The notes beneath the pieces are model-generated. The model worked only from the letters and a program-made list of their open reading frames with translations. It did not search any database and was not told the origin of the DNA. Below, piece by piece: positions 7,697 to 15,370 of a DNA stretch of 22,110 nt. Every line of letters starts with the position of its first letter. Within the stretch, counting starts at the first letter, position 1. Both the position numbers and the translations under genes were made by a program. Origin of the DNA: a virus; the IMG/VR virus record IMGVR_UViG_3300038658_000146, positions 1-22,110 of that record; one strand, given 5' to 3'.

Positions 7697-8461
7697 ATGG
7701 CTACAAATTATTCATCAACACCTTCCGATTTTATAAACAACGAAGTTGCAATTAAAACACCATATAGGCAACCTAATCGTTCGTTTAGAAAACTCTACGG
7801 TTATCAAGACCAACTCATCGCAAAATACCAAAGCAACAACCGTACTATTGTGCATAATACTCGGCAATCGGGTGTAACCACGGCTACGTGGGCTTATGTT
7901 TTATGGTACAGCATCTACAATTCTGACAAAAATATACTAATAACATCGACAACTGTTGATTCCGCGCGTTCAATCATGGTAAACATAAGAAATGCTTTGG
8001 AATCTATGTCTGATGAGTTAACGCCAAAAATAACAACGTTCAATAGAGATAAAGTAGCATTTTCTAACGGGTCTTCTATTTCTATTGTAGCCGCTACTGC
8101 TAATGTAGTTAGAGGGGAAACCATTTCTTTATTGTGGTGTGATGATTTTGCTTTTTATAATAAACAAAATGAATTTTGGGATAATGTTACTCCCGCGTTG
8201 GGTATATCTTCCAAAGTTATAATCACATCATGTTTTGGTATTACCACATCAGAAGATAATTTGTTTGTTCAAATGTTGCATGATGCGGCTAGTCCCCAAA
8301 ACCAATATGCTGTACCAATGAATGTTATGTCCCATGTTGTAATTCCGTGGGATGCCCCACCTAATCGTAATAATCTTTTTAAAGAAAGTATGATTGCCAA
8401 TTTGGGGATAGAAAATTGGCTTACAGAGTACGAAGGTAAGTTGGTGACAATTGATGATTAA
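7697..8461 (+). CDS. Stand-alone, catalytically degenerate terminase large-subunit ATPase domain (gp17-like)
   Basis: 254 residues that follow the T4 gp17 ATPase domain closely: adenine-motif-like GYQDQLIAKY, Walker A region NTRQSGVTTATW (54-65), FSNGSSISIVAATANVVRG (122-140), Walker B region LLWCDDFAF (145-153), then KVIITSCFG (173-181). Key residues differ: Walker A lysine is V60; the alternative lysine position of deviant terminase Walker A motifs is N54; the catalytic Glu after the Walker B Asp is D150; the coupling motif TTT is TSC (177-179). The protein stops at EYEGKLVTIDD, where T4 gp17 passes to its nuclease domain, so no nuclease is present. The frame is intact with GGAG 8 nt before ATG, so it is not an obvious pseudogene. 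It probably cannot hydrolyse ATP normally; a regulatory or structural packaging role is inference. Confidence 0.8.
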   Translation: MATNYSSTPSDFINNEVAIKTPYRQPNRSFRKLYGYQDQLIAKYQSNNRTIVHNTRQSGVTTATWAYVLWYSIYNSDKNILITSTTVDSARSIMVNIRNALESMSDELTPKITTFNRDKVAFSNGSSISIVAATANVVRGETISLLWCDDFAFYNKQNEFWDNVTPALGISSKVIITSCFGITTSEDNLFVQMLHDAASPQNQYAVPMNVMSHVVIPWDAPPNRNNLFKESMIANLGIENWLTEYEGKLVTIDD

Positions 8462-9197
8462 CATAGTTACCATCGACCCTTCACCAATTGGAACTGCCGT
8501 CACCGTCAATGGTGTGCCGTACTCGTTTCCATCCGAAAGCTCAGCAGTTTTAAAGAGCGGTAAGCTTAGATTATGGTTTGATATGTGCTCGGATTATGCT
8601 ACAATCGAGCCAATTGATACAAGTTACAATAATGAAAAATCTTATTCACAGCTTGAAATGAACAAGCTAGTGACCTTCCAGAAAACTTCAAATTTAATCC
8701 GCAAGACCGTTGACAACAACTGCAACCCTGCGTACAATACGCTTTGCCTAATAGAAGGCTATAGTTATTCGTCTGCTGAGGGTCCATTAATTGACTTGGT
8801 GACGTTTGGCACAATGCTTCGTAGACAGTTCTTCACTAGAACTAATACGGAAATGGTTGTTCTTGCACCATCCACGGTCAAGAGACTCGCAGCGAAATTA
8901 ACTTATCCAGCTATTCAAAAGGGTAAAAAAGTTGAGTACCGAAATAATGAAGGTATCGCTGGTGGTAGTTTCAAGAAGCCAGACATATATAAGGTACTTA
9001 CAGAGAATGATGAGATAGATTCTGACTGGGTTAATTTTCTAAGGGATATTCAAAAAAACGTAATTGCACTCAAGAATGTCCCAAAACCCATAGAAGATAT
9101 CAACGACAGTGTGGTTATGTACTACATTGCCGAGAGAACATATAGAGACTGTAAACAAGATTATAACCAGACCATAAGAGAACTTAAAAAAGCGTAG
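8454..9197 (+). CDS. RuvC-like RNase H-fold nuclease (Holliday junction resolvase type)
   Basis: 247 residues. RuvC-type acidic motifs are in order: D8 in MINIVTIDPSPIGTAV, E101 in LCLIEGYSYSS, and D215/D218 in EDINDSVVMYYIAE. LIDLVTFGTMLRR and LAPSTVKRLAAK match the helix and strand that follow the second motif in phage RuvC-like resolvases. Such enzymes cleave branched DNA; T4 uses an unrelated enzyme (gp49) to clear branches before packaging. ATG 8454 lies inside the preceding gene (8-nt overlap), with GGTGA 6 nt upstream; an in-frame TTG 8451 is less likely. The pairing with a terminase-like ATPase domain suggests a packaging-linked role. A diverged terminase nuclease is the main alternative, since it shares the fold. 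Confidence 0.75.
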   Translation: MINIVTIDPSPIGTAVTVNGVPYSFPSESSAVLKSGKLRLWFDMCSDYATIEPIDTSYNNEKSYSQLEMNKLVTFQKTSNLIRKTVDNNCNPAYNTLCLIEGYSYSSAEGPLIDLVTFGTMLRRQFFTRTNTEMVVLAPSTVKRLAAKLTYPAIQKGKKVEYRNNEGIAGGSFKKPDIYKVLTENDEIDSDWVNFLRDIQKNVIALKNVPKPIEDINDSVVMYYIAERTYRDCKQDYNQTIRELKKA

Positions 9198-9855
9198 ACA
9201 ATTCGATTCCAATACAAAGCAAGTATGTCGGAGCCTCAACATGGATGTGGGGCTTAGAGTTCAAGTGTACCGATGCCGTAAAAAGCATCATGGGGACTCG
9301 CACTTTCCGTCTATCACTGTGGGTTCGGTATTGTACGTTTGACATTAGTGTTAGCGGGTAAAGTCTCACCAATTCAACATCGAGGTGTGGCGTGGCTGCG
9401 CACATGGAGTTCTGCAAAGAACACGTAGCGGTATCAGCACAAATAGCGATGGTTGTTTGATTTCTGTGACAATCATCGAAAAGAACGGACAAACAGGTTA
9501 ATCACACAGATGGTGGGCTGAAATACGCCTTTTTAAGTCATGGGAGCTTGTGTAGCACCAGAGTCTAACCCGCTCTGGATTAGATTACACTTCGAGATAT
9601 TGAATATCCAAATCTACCTGATAAGCTGAACGCAATACTTGCCAAGAAATCACTAAGTCGTCAAACGAGTATAACCTACTTTTGTAAAAAAGCGCAACTA
9701 TCTTAATCATATGAGATTGTTGTTATGGTAAAGCTGCAAACTACCAAAGCTATCAATTGTAAAGGTTAGTACCCGAGTGTGACGAGTCCCCGATTGTCTT
9801 AAATTCATGTTTAAAAGAAGAAAAGTACCTCAAATGTGAACAAAATGTTACAAGA
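9198..9855. other. Long gene-free stretch with several small hairpins
   Basis: I find no credible gene on either strand: frames are short, start at poor codons and lack ribosome sites. Possible RNA hairpins (plus-strand reading): 9232-9254 (AGCCTCA pairs with TGGGGCT, helix extended past a bulge), 9272-9289 (GATGC/GCATC), 9386-9404 (TGTG-CG/CG-CACA with one bulge), 9409-9422 (GTTCT-GCAA-AGAAC, a GNRA-type tetraloop), 9558-9578 (CCAGAG/CTCTGG). No tRNA fold is seen and no T run follows any hairpin. Candidates are a structured RNA, a decayed gene or a regulatory leader; none is established. Confidence 0.4.
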
Positions 9856-9884
9856 TTGAATTCACAGTGGTTGTTTGGTATACT
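9856..9884 (+). promoter_or_regulatory. Sigma70-type promoter for the helicase gene
   Basis: TTGAAT (9856-9861), 17-nt spacer, TATACT (9879-9884) with an extended -10 TG (TGGTATACT). Initiation near 9891 gives a short leader with GGAG before ATG 9910. The in-frame TTG at 9856 is therefore the -35 box, not a start codon. Confidence 0.7.
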
Positions 9885-9909
9885 CTGGGGACTTTGGAGA
9901 AAAATAATA

Positions 9910-11595
9910 ATGACAGAGAGCAATATGGTAGATTTTGAAGAACCGACAGGTAATAGGCCCATCTTGTCCAAGAGGAATATTTGGGACCACTGGGCAATGC
10001 CGGATTATCAGCCGCGTGAAAGCCAGAAGTTTGTTCTTGATTGGATGGCTAATCTACCAGCTGATGCAAAATACATCTTTTGTCAAATCCCTGTCGGTGG
10101 TGGTAAGTCGCCAATTGCGGTTACGTATTCCAGCTTTCTTGGACATGGCCCATTGGGCACTTCCTACATTCTGACTCCACAACGAATCCTTCAACGACAG
10201 TACGAAGAAAGCTTTACTAACGGTGAATTGGTTTCGGTCTACGGTAAGGCTAACTACTTCTGCACAACCAAGCTTGGATTGAACTGTGATATTGGTGACG
10301 ATATCAAGCCTAAGTGCGTTTCATGCCCCGCCAAACAAGCATTTGCGTCGATACGCACCACACCACACGTTGTGCTTAACTACAAGCTCGCTCTGCTGTA
10401 TTCTGAACTTTTTCCGGGGAATACTACTGACTTCCCTGTAAGAGACCTCATGGTCTTCGATGAGTGCCATACGCTAGAGAACAATCTAGTCAGTCATCGT
10501 GCGGTATCTGTCAGTAAAGGTCGATGTGAGAAAGTGGGTGCTAGTTTCTTCAAGCCACGTAACTTGAAGGAGGCACACCAGTTCATTGTGGATCAATATT
10601 TTCCTGCCGTGGACAGTAAGTATTTCGAGCTAGAAAAGAGCGTGAAAGGTATTGATAGTAAGTATGAATTTCAGACAAAAGCATCTCTACTACCTTCTGA
10701 GATTAGAACCAAGAAGGAATACAAAGAGTTCAAACGTCACCGTGCTATAACTAAGCGATTGGCTGAAATATCCTTCGACGTTCTGGAGAAGTACTATGTG
10801 CTTATGGTCGATAAGACCGCGTTTGAGTTCAAGGAAATTTATGGTGCAAATCTGTTCAATCAAATCCTAAAGCCGAAGGCTGATAGATTCCTGTTCATGT
10901 CGTCCACGATTCTGGACTTCAACAGTTATGCTCGTGATCTTGGTATTCCAGAGGATCAGATTGCAGTGGTTGATATGCCATCAGAGTTTGCACCATCCAA
11001 TCGCCCAGTATACTTCATGCCGACCGCTAAAATGTCGTATGGGTGGCACAAGCCGGAGCGCACGAAGGACCGTGACAAGATGCTTAAGCGCGTTGTCGAT
11101 CTGTGTAATGCTCATGAAGGAGAATCTGGCATCGTTCATACCGGAAGTTTTCAAGTTTCTTCATGGCTTGTAGACCAACTTGAGAGCAAGATCAAACAGC
11201 GGGTTATCACACACAATCAGGATGAGAATTCTAGCAGAGACGAGTGCATTGAAGAGTTTACGGAGAATGAAGGTAATGAGCCCATGGTTCTGGTATCACC
11301 TTCATGCACCGAAGGTCTGGACCTAATGGACGACACTGCTCGTTTTGCTATCTTTGTTAAAGTACCATTCCCCTTTCTGGGCGACGAATGGGTGAAGCGG
11401 CGTAAAGACTTGTCCGAAGAATGGTACATGCGGCAGGCCATGATTTCTATCATTCAAGGCGGCGGTAGGGTAGTGCGTTCTCCAGAGGATTGGGGTAACA
11501 CTTACATCCTCGACGAGTCCTTCGGATTCCTATGGAACAAGTATAAAAAGAACGCACCACAGTGGTGGAAAGATGCATTCACTGTAGTGTCATAA
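9910..11595 (+). CDS. XPD/DinG-type DNA helicase with Fe-S cluster cysteines
   Basis: 561 residues. Walker A is PVGGGKS (61-67). Four cysteines at about 118, 126, 136 and 139 fall between motifs I and II, as in Fe-S-cluster helicases (XPD, DinG). The DEAH box is DECH (184-187), followed by FMSSTI and a C-terminal motif VI, QGGGRVVRS (516-524). Members unwind DNA 5' to 3'. In a phage it probably serves replication, recombination or R-loop removal; T4 uses unrelated helicases (Dda, UvsW). ATG 9910 follows GGAG by about 10 nt and lies just downstream of a sigma70-type promoter; no ATAAATA box is present, so early or middle expression is likely. Specific function within the family is not determinable here. 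Confidence 0.85.
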   Translation: MTESNMVDFEEPTGNRPILSKRNIWDHWAMPDYQPRESQKFVLDWMANLPADAKYIFCQIPVGGGKSPIAVTYSSFLGHGPLGTSYILTPQRILQRQYEESFTNGELVSVYGKANYFCTTKLGLNCDIGDDIKPKCVSCPAKQAFASIRTTPHVVLNYKLALLYSELFPGNTTDFPVRDLMVFDECHTLENNLVSHRAVSVSKGRCEKVGASFFKPRNLKEAHQFIVDQYFPAVDSKYFELEKSVKGIDSKYEFQTKASLLPSEIRTKKEYKEFKRHRAITKRLAEISFDVLEKYYVLMVDKTAFEFKEIYGANLFNQILKPKADRFLFMSSTILDFNSYARDLGIPEDQIAVVDMPSEFAPSNRPVYFMPTAKMSYGWHKPERTKDRDKMLKRVVDLCNAHEGESGIVHTGSFQVSSWLVDQLESKIKQRVITHNQDENSSRDECIEEFTENEGNEPMVLVSPSCTEGLDLMDDTARFAIFVKVPFPFLGDEWVKRRKDLSEEWYMRQAMISIIQGGGRVVRSPEDWGNTYILDESFGFLWNKYKKNAPQWWKDAFTVVS

Positions 11596-11608
11596 AACTG
11601 TAACCATA

Positions 11609-11616
11609 TATTTATA
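11609..11616 (-). promoter_or_regulatory. Exact TATAAATA box, antisense to the helicase gene
   Basis: On the minus strand this is the full T4 late consensus TATAAATA. It points left into the 3' end of the helicase gene, where no minus-strand gene exists until 6016, and it overlaps the -35 box of the rightward promoter at 11615. It could give late antisense RNA or be chance. Confidence 0.3.
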
Positions 11617-11643
11617 GACAATTTGTGCAGTGCAATATATACT
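11615..11643 (+). promoter_or_regulatory. Sigma70-type promoter for the exported protease
   Basis: TAGACA (11615-11620), 17-nt spacer, TATACT (11638-11643): 5 of 6 matches in each box. The -10 is the same as in the helicase promoter. AAGGAG lies 9 nt before ATG 11677. Confidence 0.7.
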
Positions 11644-11676
11644 TGTGTAGATTCGTAACACAAGGAGAATATTGCG

Positions 11677-12174
11677 ATGTACAGGTGGTTAACGGTTTTG
11701 GTGTTATCTACAATATTGATGGTGCCCTGCTTTGCGCTTACCCGCGATGAGGCCAATGATTTTATTTCAATTCATGAATCCGTAGTTAAGAGATTCCAAC
11801 CCCAAGAATATTCCGGTGAGTTTGGTATCCCTGAAAGATTCAATTACTATTCTAGCTTACATACCGTGGTTGGTGATTGTGATGATTTTGCAAGTGCAAT
11901 TTATTACGAACTATGGAAGCGAGGTTATGAGCCCCGAGCAATCACATATGATAGAATTGTGGACGGCGTTATAGATTATCGCCATGCCATCGTATGTACC
12001 GATGAGGTATGTTTTGACAGTAACTACGTGGGGCCTTACATGCGGGCTAAATTTGATGGATATGTTGATAGTGGAGATTTCAAGGTCGTCATCATTGGAG
12101 AATTCAAAACTCTACCGATGTACGACCTTGAAATATATGAGACTATCGTGTGGATAGCTTCTCAGGCAGCTTGA
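11677..12174 (+). CDS. Exported transglutaminase-like cysteine protease (BTLCP/LapG-like)
   Basis: 165 residues. The first 20 or so form a signal peptide (MYRW, hydrophobic LTVLVLSTILMV, then CFA before LTRDEA). A Cys-His-Asp triad is visible: C68 in GDCDDFASAIYYEL, H103 in YRHAIV, and D114 in VCFDSN. GDC(D/E)DFA with a following helix and HAIV is the signature of bacterial transglutaminase-like cysteine proteases, the group containing LapG, which cuts surface adhesins in the periplasm. Length without the signal is about 145, on the short side. Its own sigma70-type promoter suggests expression before late genes. The 3' end overlaps the convergent gp46 gene by 13 nt. The substrate is unknown; peptidoglycan cross-link or adhesin cleavage are both possible. 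Confidence 0.75.
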   Translation: MYRWLTVLVLSTILMVPCFALTRDEANDFISIHESVVKRFQPQEYSGEFGIPERFNYYSSLHTVVGDCDDFASAIYYELWKRGYEPRAITYDRIVDGVIDYRHAIVCTDEVCFDSNYVGPYMRAKFDGYVDSGDFKVVIIGEFKTLPMYDLEIYETIVWIASQAA

Positions 12175-14336
12175 TCGATACGTGAGAAGCCATTCTCCAA
12201 TTCAACAACCATCTGGTTCTTGAACATACTGGCAATCTCGTCACGGTGCGATATAATAAACATAGACATACCATCCTCCGTGGCGATTTCCTTGATCATC
12301 TTGGAAGCTAGTTGAACACCAACGTTACCCAATCCAGTATCTAGACATTCGTCAAGCATACAGAACGAAATCTTACCATGTCTAGCTTGTAGCACATCGC
12401 GGAAGGCGAAAGCCAGTGCTAGGTTAACCCGTGCCCTTTGACCGGATGAAAGGCTGCTGAAGTCTAACTCAGTACCAAACTGTGAAATTTTTGCAGACAT
12501 ATCCGGCTGGAATTCAACGCGGTGTGGCAGTCCTAACTTCTCCAAGTATATCATCAATCTTTTGTTCAAGAATGGAAGGCTACGGTCCAACAAATTCTTT
12601 CTTACGAACGAATCCTTTTTGGTAAGTAGCTTGAGTAAAAATTCCTGATGCCGGAGTTCTACGTCAAGATCATTTATCTTTTCGGCATGATCATTTTTGA
12701 ACTCAACATTATTCAAGTCATCAAACGTTGCTTTGTGTGGATTGCTTTCTTTCTTGAGCCCTTCTAGTGTATTTTCTAAGTTCTCAATATTCACAACAAT
12801 ACGTTCAATTGCAGATGCGCTATCAAAATCCGTGGAGTCTTGCATAGTTTTAAGCTCTGTTCGCTTGATACTGATTTTTTCCCGAATGCTTATGATGTCG
12901 CTTTCTTTGCTTTCAATTGCCAAATCTAAATCAACACCATTACTCTCTTCGCTAGATTCCAGCAAAGCTTTATTGTCTCTATACTGGTCGCGTACTTTGT
13001 TGTATTCTCCCATAGAGCCTTTGAAAATAGATTTCTTCGTAAGCTTCTCTACGTTATCTTCGGCAGCTGCTAGCTTAGATGCCGCCTCATCTCGTTTGGC
13101 TTCGTTCTCGGTAATAACATTGCCAAGCTCAACAAGAGTGGGATGTAGATTCTTGATCCTTTCTTCAGCGTCGTGCATTGCTTGGCTACAGTAAGGGCAT
13201 TTATTAGACTTTAGGGTCTCAAGTTCCCTTTGCAGTTCAATGTCTGTAGCTTTATTCTCTTCAACCTGTGAAGTGTAATATTTTACGAAATCGTACTGCT
13301 CCTTCACGTCACTCTCTTTTTCAACAATGGATTCTATGATTTTCAATTGCTTATCAAAATCAATCTTGCTTTCGATAAGCTCTACCGTTTCGCGTGCTTT
13401 TTTCAGGCGTGCGATCTGGGCTGTCTGTGTATCACGTTGATGTTCGAGAGACTTCTTTTCCGATTCTACTACTCTGTTGTCTGACTCCAGTGTACCAATA
13501 TCTTCACGTATCTTCTTTAATTTCTCCTGTATAGTGCGTTCGCTATCAAGATCAATTTTACGTAGCTCTTCGAGTTTAGCGCTCTTATCAAAAATCTTAT
13601 CGCGGTGTTCAACATCCCACGATTGTAGCCGCTCAGAAACGTCACTGAGTTGCTTCGCGTGACGCTCTTTCTCTTGGTTTACTTGTTCCTGTAAGTCCTG
13701 TAGATGGGAAAATTCACCTTTCACACCTTTGATCTTTTCTTTGAGGGCTTCAGCCTTATCGGTAAGCTCGGTATAGCCGAATAACTCTTCCATGATGCTA
13801 GTTTGACTTGCCTTATTGGCATGGCGGCTGGGTAGATCAAGGAATGGTTGAAAGCTCGCACTGAATACGATGATGCGAGAGAATACATCAAACGGTAGGC
13901 CAATGATACGTTCCACTTCTTTGTTGGTATTTGCGATACTGTCAGGTGTCTTATCTACAAACTCTTGATCTTTGTTGGAGACAAGAAATTGAACATCAGC
14001 TTTTGTTTTGCTTTTACGCATGCGAATGATCTTGTATGTAACACCGTCCTTTTCAAAGGTCAATGTTACTTCCAAGTTCTTTTTGTTGATGTTGTTGATG
14101 AGATTAGACTTCTCTTTATTGGAGATAGTCTTATCGTACAGTGCATATGCCAGTGCATCTAGTATGGCGGATTTACCTGCACCGTTACTATCAATCTGAC
14201 CGTTTACGATAGCATCGTGGTTCTTCCCTATAATAAGGATTGGCTCGTTGAAATCTAGATTGATTGTAGTATCGTTGTTACCATACGACATAAAATTTCG
14301 TAGGGTTAGCTCTTTGAACTTGACTGGCGTTGACAT
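12162..14336 (-). CDS. 46: Recombination nuclease subunit gp46 (SbcC/Rad50-like ATPase)
   Basis: 724 residues, longer than T4 gp46 (about 560). The N-terminal ATPase half has Walker A SNGAGKSAILDALAYAL (50-66) after a short insert. A long coiled coil (about 190-600) is broken by the zinc-hook motif CPYC (380-383). The C-terminal half has the ABC signature LSSGQRARVNLA (629-640), Walker B CMLDECLD (659-666) and H-loop ISHRDE (695-700). With gp47 it forms the Mre11/Rad50-type complex that resects DNA ends for recombination-dependent replication. I use ATG 14336 rather than TTG 14339; the ATG overlaps the gp47 stop by one base (TGATG), indicating coupled translation in a 1:1-type pair. Confidence 0.95.
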   Translation of the reverse strand: MSTPVKFKELTLRNFMSYGNNDTTINLDFNEPILIIGKNHDAIVNGQIDSNGAGKSAILDALAYALYDKTISNKEKSNLINNINKKNLEVTLTFEKDGVTYKIIRMRKSKTKADVQFLVSNKDQEFVDKTPDSIANTNKEVERIIGLPFDVFSRIIVFSASFQPFLDLPSRHANKASQTSIMEELFGYTELTDKAEALKEKIKGVKGEFSHLQDLQEQVNQEKERHAKQLSDVSERLQSWDVEHRDKIFDKSAKLEELRKIDLDSERTIQEKLKKIREDIGTLESDNRVVESEKKSLEHQRDTQTAQIARLKKARETVELIESKIDFDKQLKIIESIVEKESDVKEQYDFVKYYTSQVEENKATDIELQRELETLKSNKCPYCSQAMHDAEERIKNLHPTLVELGNVITENEAKRDEAASKLAAAEDNVEKLTKKSIFKGSMGEYNKVRDQYRDNKALLESSEESNGVDLDLAIESKESDIISIREKISIKRTELKTMQDSTDFDSASAIERIVVNIENLENTLEGLKKESNPHKATFDDLNNVEFKNDHAEKINDLDVELRHQEFLLKLLTKKDSFVRKNLLDRSLPFLNKRLMIYLEKLGLPHRVEFQPDMSAKISQFGTELDFSSLSSGQRARVNLALAFAFRDVLQARHGKISFCMLDECLDTGLGNVGVQLASKMIKEIATEDGMSMFIISHRDEIASMFKNQMVVELENGFSRIDQAA

Positions 14337-15370
14337 CAAAGCTCCTTGTATAGTTTGATAAGTTTGTCATTGTTGATGCTGTCAGCTTCTATCTTGCTGA
14401 GCATGTTTTCTACGAGAGCGTCGGTTGTATCGAGTTCTTCAAGTTCTGCTTCATCAATCGCAGTGTCTTCAAGTGATGCGAGCCGTTCAGGATTCTCTTG
14501 CAGGTTCAATTCTCGTAGGCTGAATTTATTGGTAAGCTGTTCTCGCAGCTTCACACTCTGTTCTAGTGTAATGTCTTTATCGACCACGCAGTTTACAACT
14601 GCATCTTTGCGCAGAATACCTTTGGGATCAGCAGCAAGTTTGGTCAATGTTGTCTTGATATAACTAGGACAATCCGGCCAATCTATGAACTCAACCCCAT
14701 CCCTATCGTATTGGTAGATCATCATACCCCGTTTATTGTCGTTCGCATCGCTAAAATCTGCGGGGAATGCATTGCCAATATAGGTCACGTTTCCTTCTGC
14801 TTGCCTCTTATGGAAATGGCCAGAGAATATACGTCGAGCACTTTTAAACTCTTTAGCATCTGGACCATGTTCCATCTTCTTCGTATCGCCAGTGATGACG
14901 AACCCTTTGAATTCAAAGTGGCCGAACCAAACCGGCACTTTGAGGTAAGATACCAGACTAGCATACTCGCTTTCAAAGAGGAAGGGACACATGAGTGCCC
15001 CCGTTTCCCCAAGCTCTTCTATGACGGTTGGTTCTTGGATCATGTTGAATCCGAGAGCATCGAAGAAGTTTGTTGAGAATACCTCCCTTGTTGTCCGATA
15101 GTACAGATCATGGTTACCTACAATGAAATATACTGGCAGGTTTAAAGCCTGTAGCTTCTTGGCACCACGATATGCATAATCTAGTGTTAGACCGTTGAGA
15201 GCGTTTCGATGCTCAAACCAGTCGCCCATAAAGACGATGTGGTCTATGTTGTCGTCTGCACGGACTTGTTCGCAGAACCAATCAATGAATCGCAAACAGT
15301 CTTGGTTATGTAATTCGGAGTTGTTCTTCCTACCCCAATGAATGTCTGTGAAACAGGCGGCTTTATTCAT
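14336..15370 (-). CDS. 47: Recombination nuclease subunit gp47 (SbcD/Mre11-like)
   Basis: 344 residues, close to T4 gp47 (339). Mre11-type phosphoesterase motifs appear in order: FTDIHWG (D9, H11), MGDWFEH (D50), VGNHD (84-88), WFGHFE (H151) and SGHFHKRQ (183-190). These bind two metals and carry out exo/endonuclease action with gp46. The frame is open further upstream, but ATG 15370 has GAGG 6 nt before it and begins at the conserved core (MNKAACFTDIHWG), so I use it. It overlaps the end of the gp55 gene by 8 nt. The C-terminal acidic stretch (EAELEELDTTDALVENML) probably belongs to the gp46-binding part. Confidence 0.94.
   Translation of the reverse strand: MNKAACFTDIHWGRKNNSELHNQDCLRFIDWFCEQVRADDNIDHIVFMGDWFEHRNALNGLTLDYAYRGAKKLQALNLPVYFIVGNHDLYYRTTREVFSTNFFDALGFNMIQEPTVIEELGETGALMCPFLFESEYASLVSYLKVPVWFGHFEFKGFVITGDTKKMEHGPDAKEFKSARRIFSGHFHKRQAEGNVTYIGNAFPADFSDANDNKRGMMIYQYDRDGVEFIDWPDCPSYIKTTLTKLAADPKGILRKDAVVNCVVDKDITLEQSVKLREQLTNKFSLRELNLQENPERLASLEDTAIDEAELEELDTTDALVENMLSKIEADSINNDKLIKLYKEL

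Noticed and set aside
9205-9222. tRNA T-loop-like TTCGATTCC after the RuvC-like gene
   Set aside because: Flanking bases do not pair, and no acceptor, D or anticodon arm can be placed.
9232-9254. Rho-independent terminator after the RuvC-like gene
   Set aside because: The hairpin is plausible but no T run follows; kept only as part of the possible RNA structure.
9184-9492. Minus-strand frame of 102 codons in the gene-free region
   Set aside because: TTG start, no Shine-Dalgarno, no recognisable pattern, overlaps the RuvC-like gene end.
9856-9909. N-terminal extension of the helicase from TTG 9856
   Set aside because: The TTG is the -35 box of a good promoter; ATG 9910 has GGAG in place.
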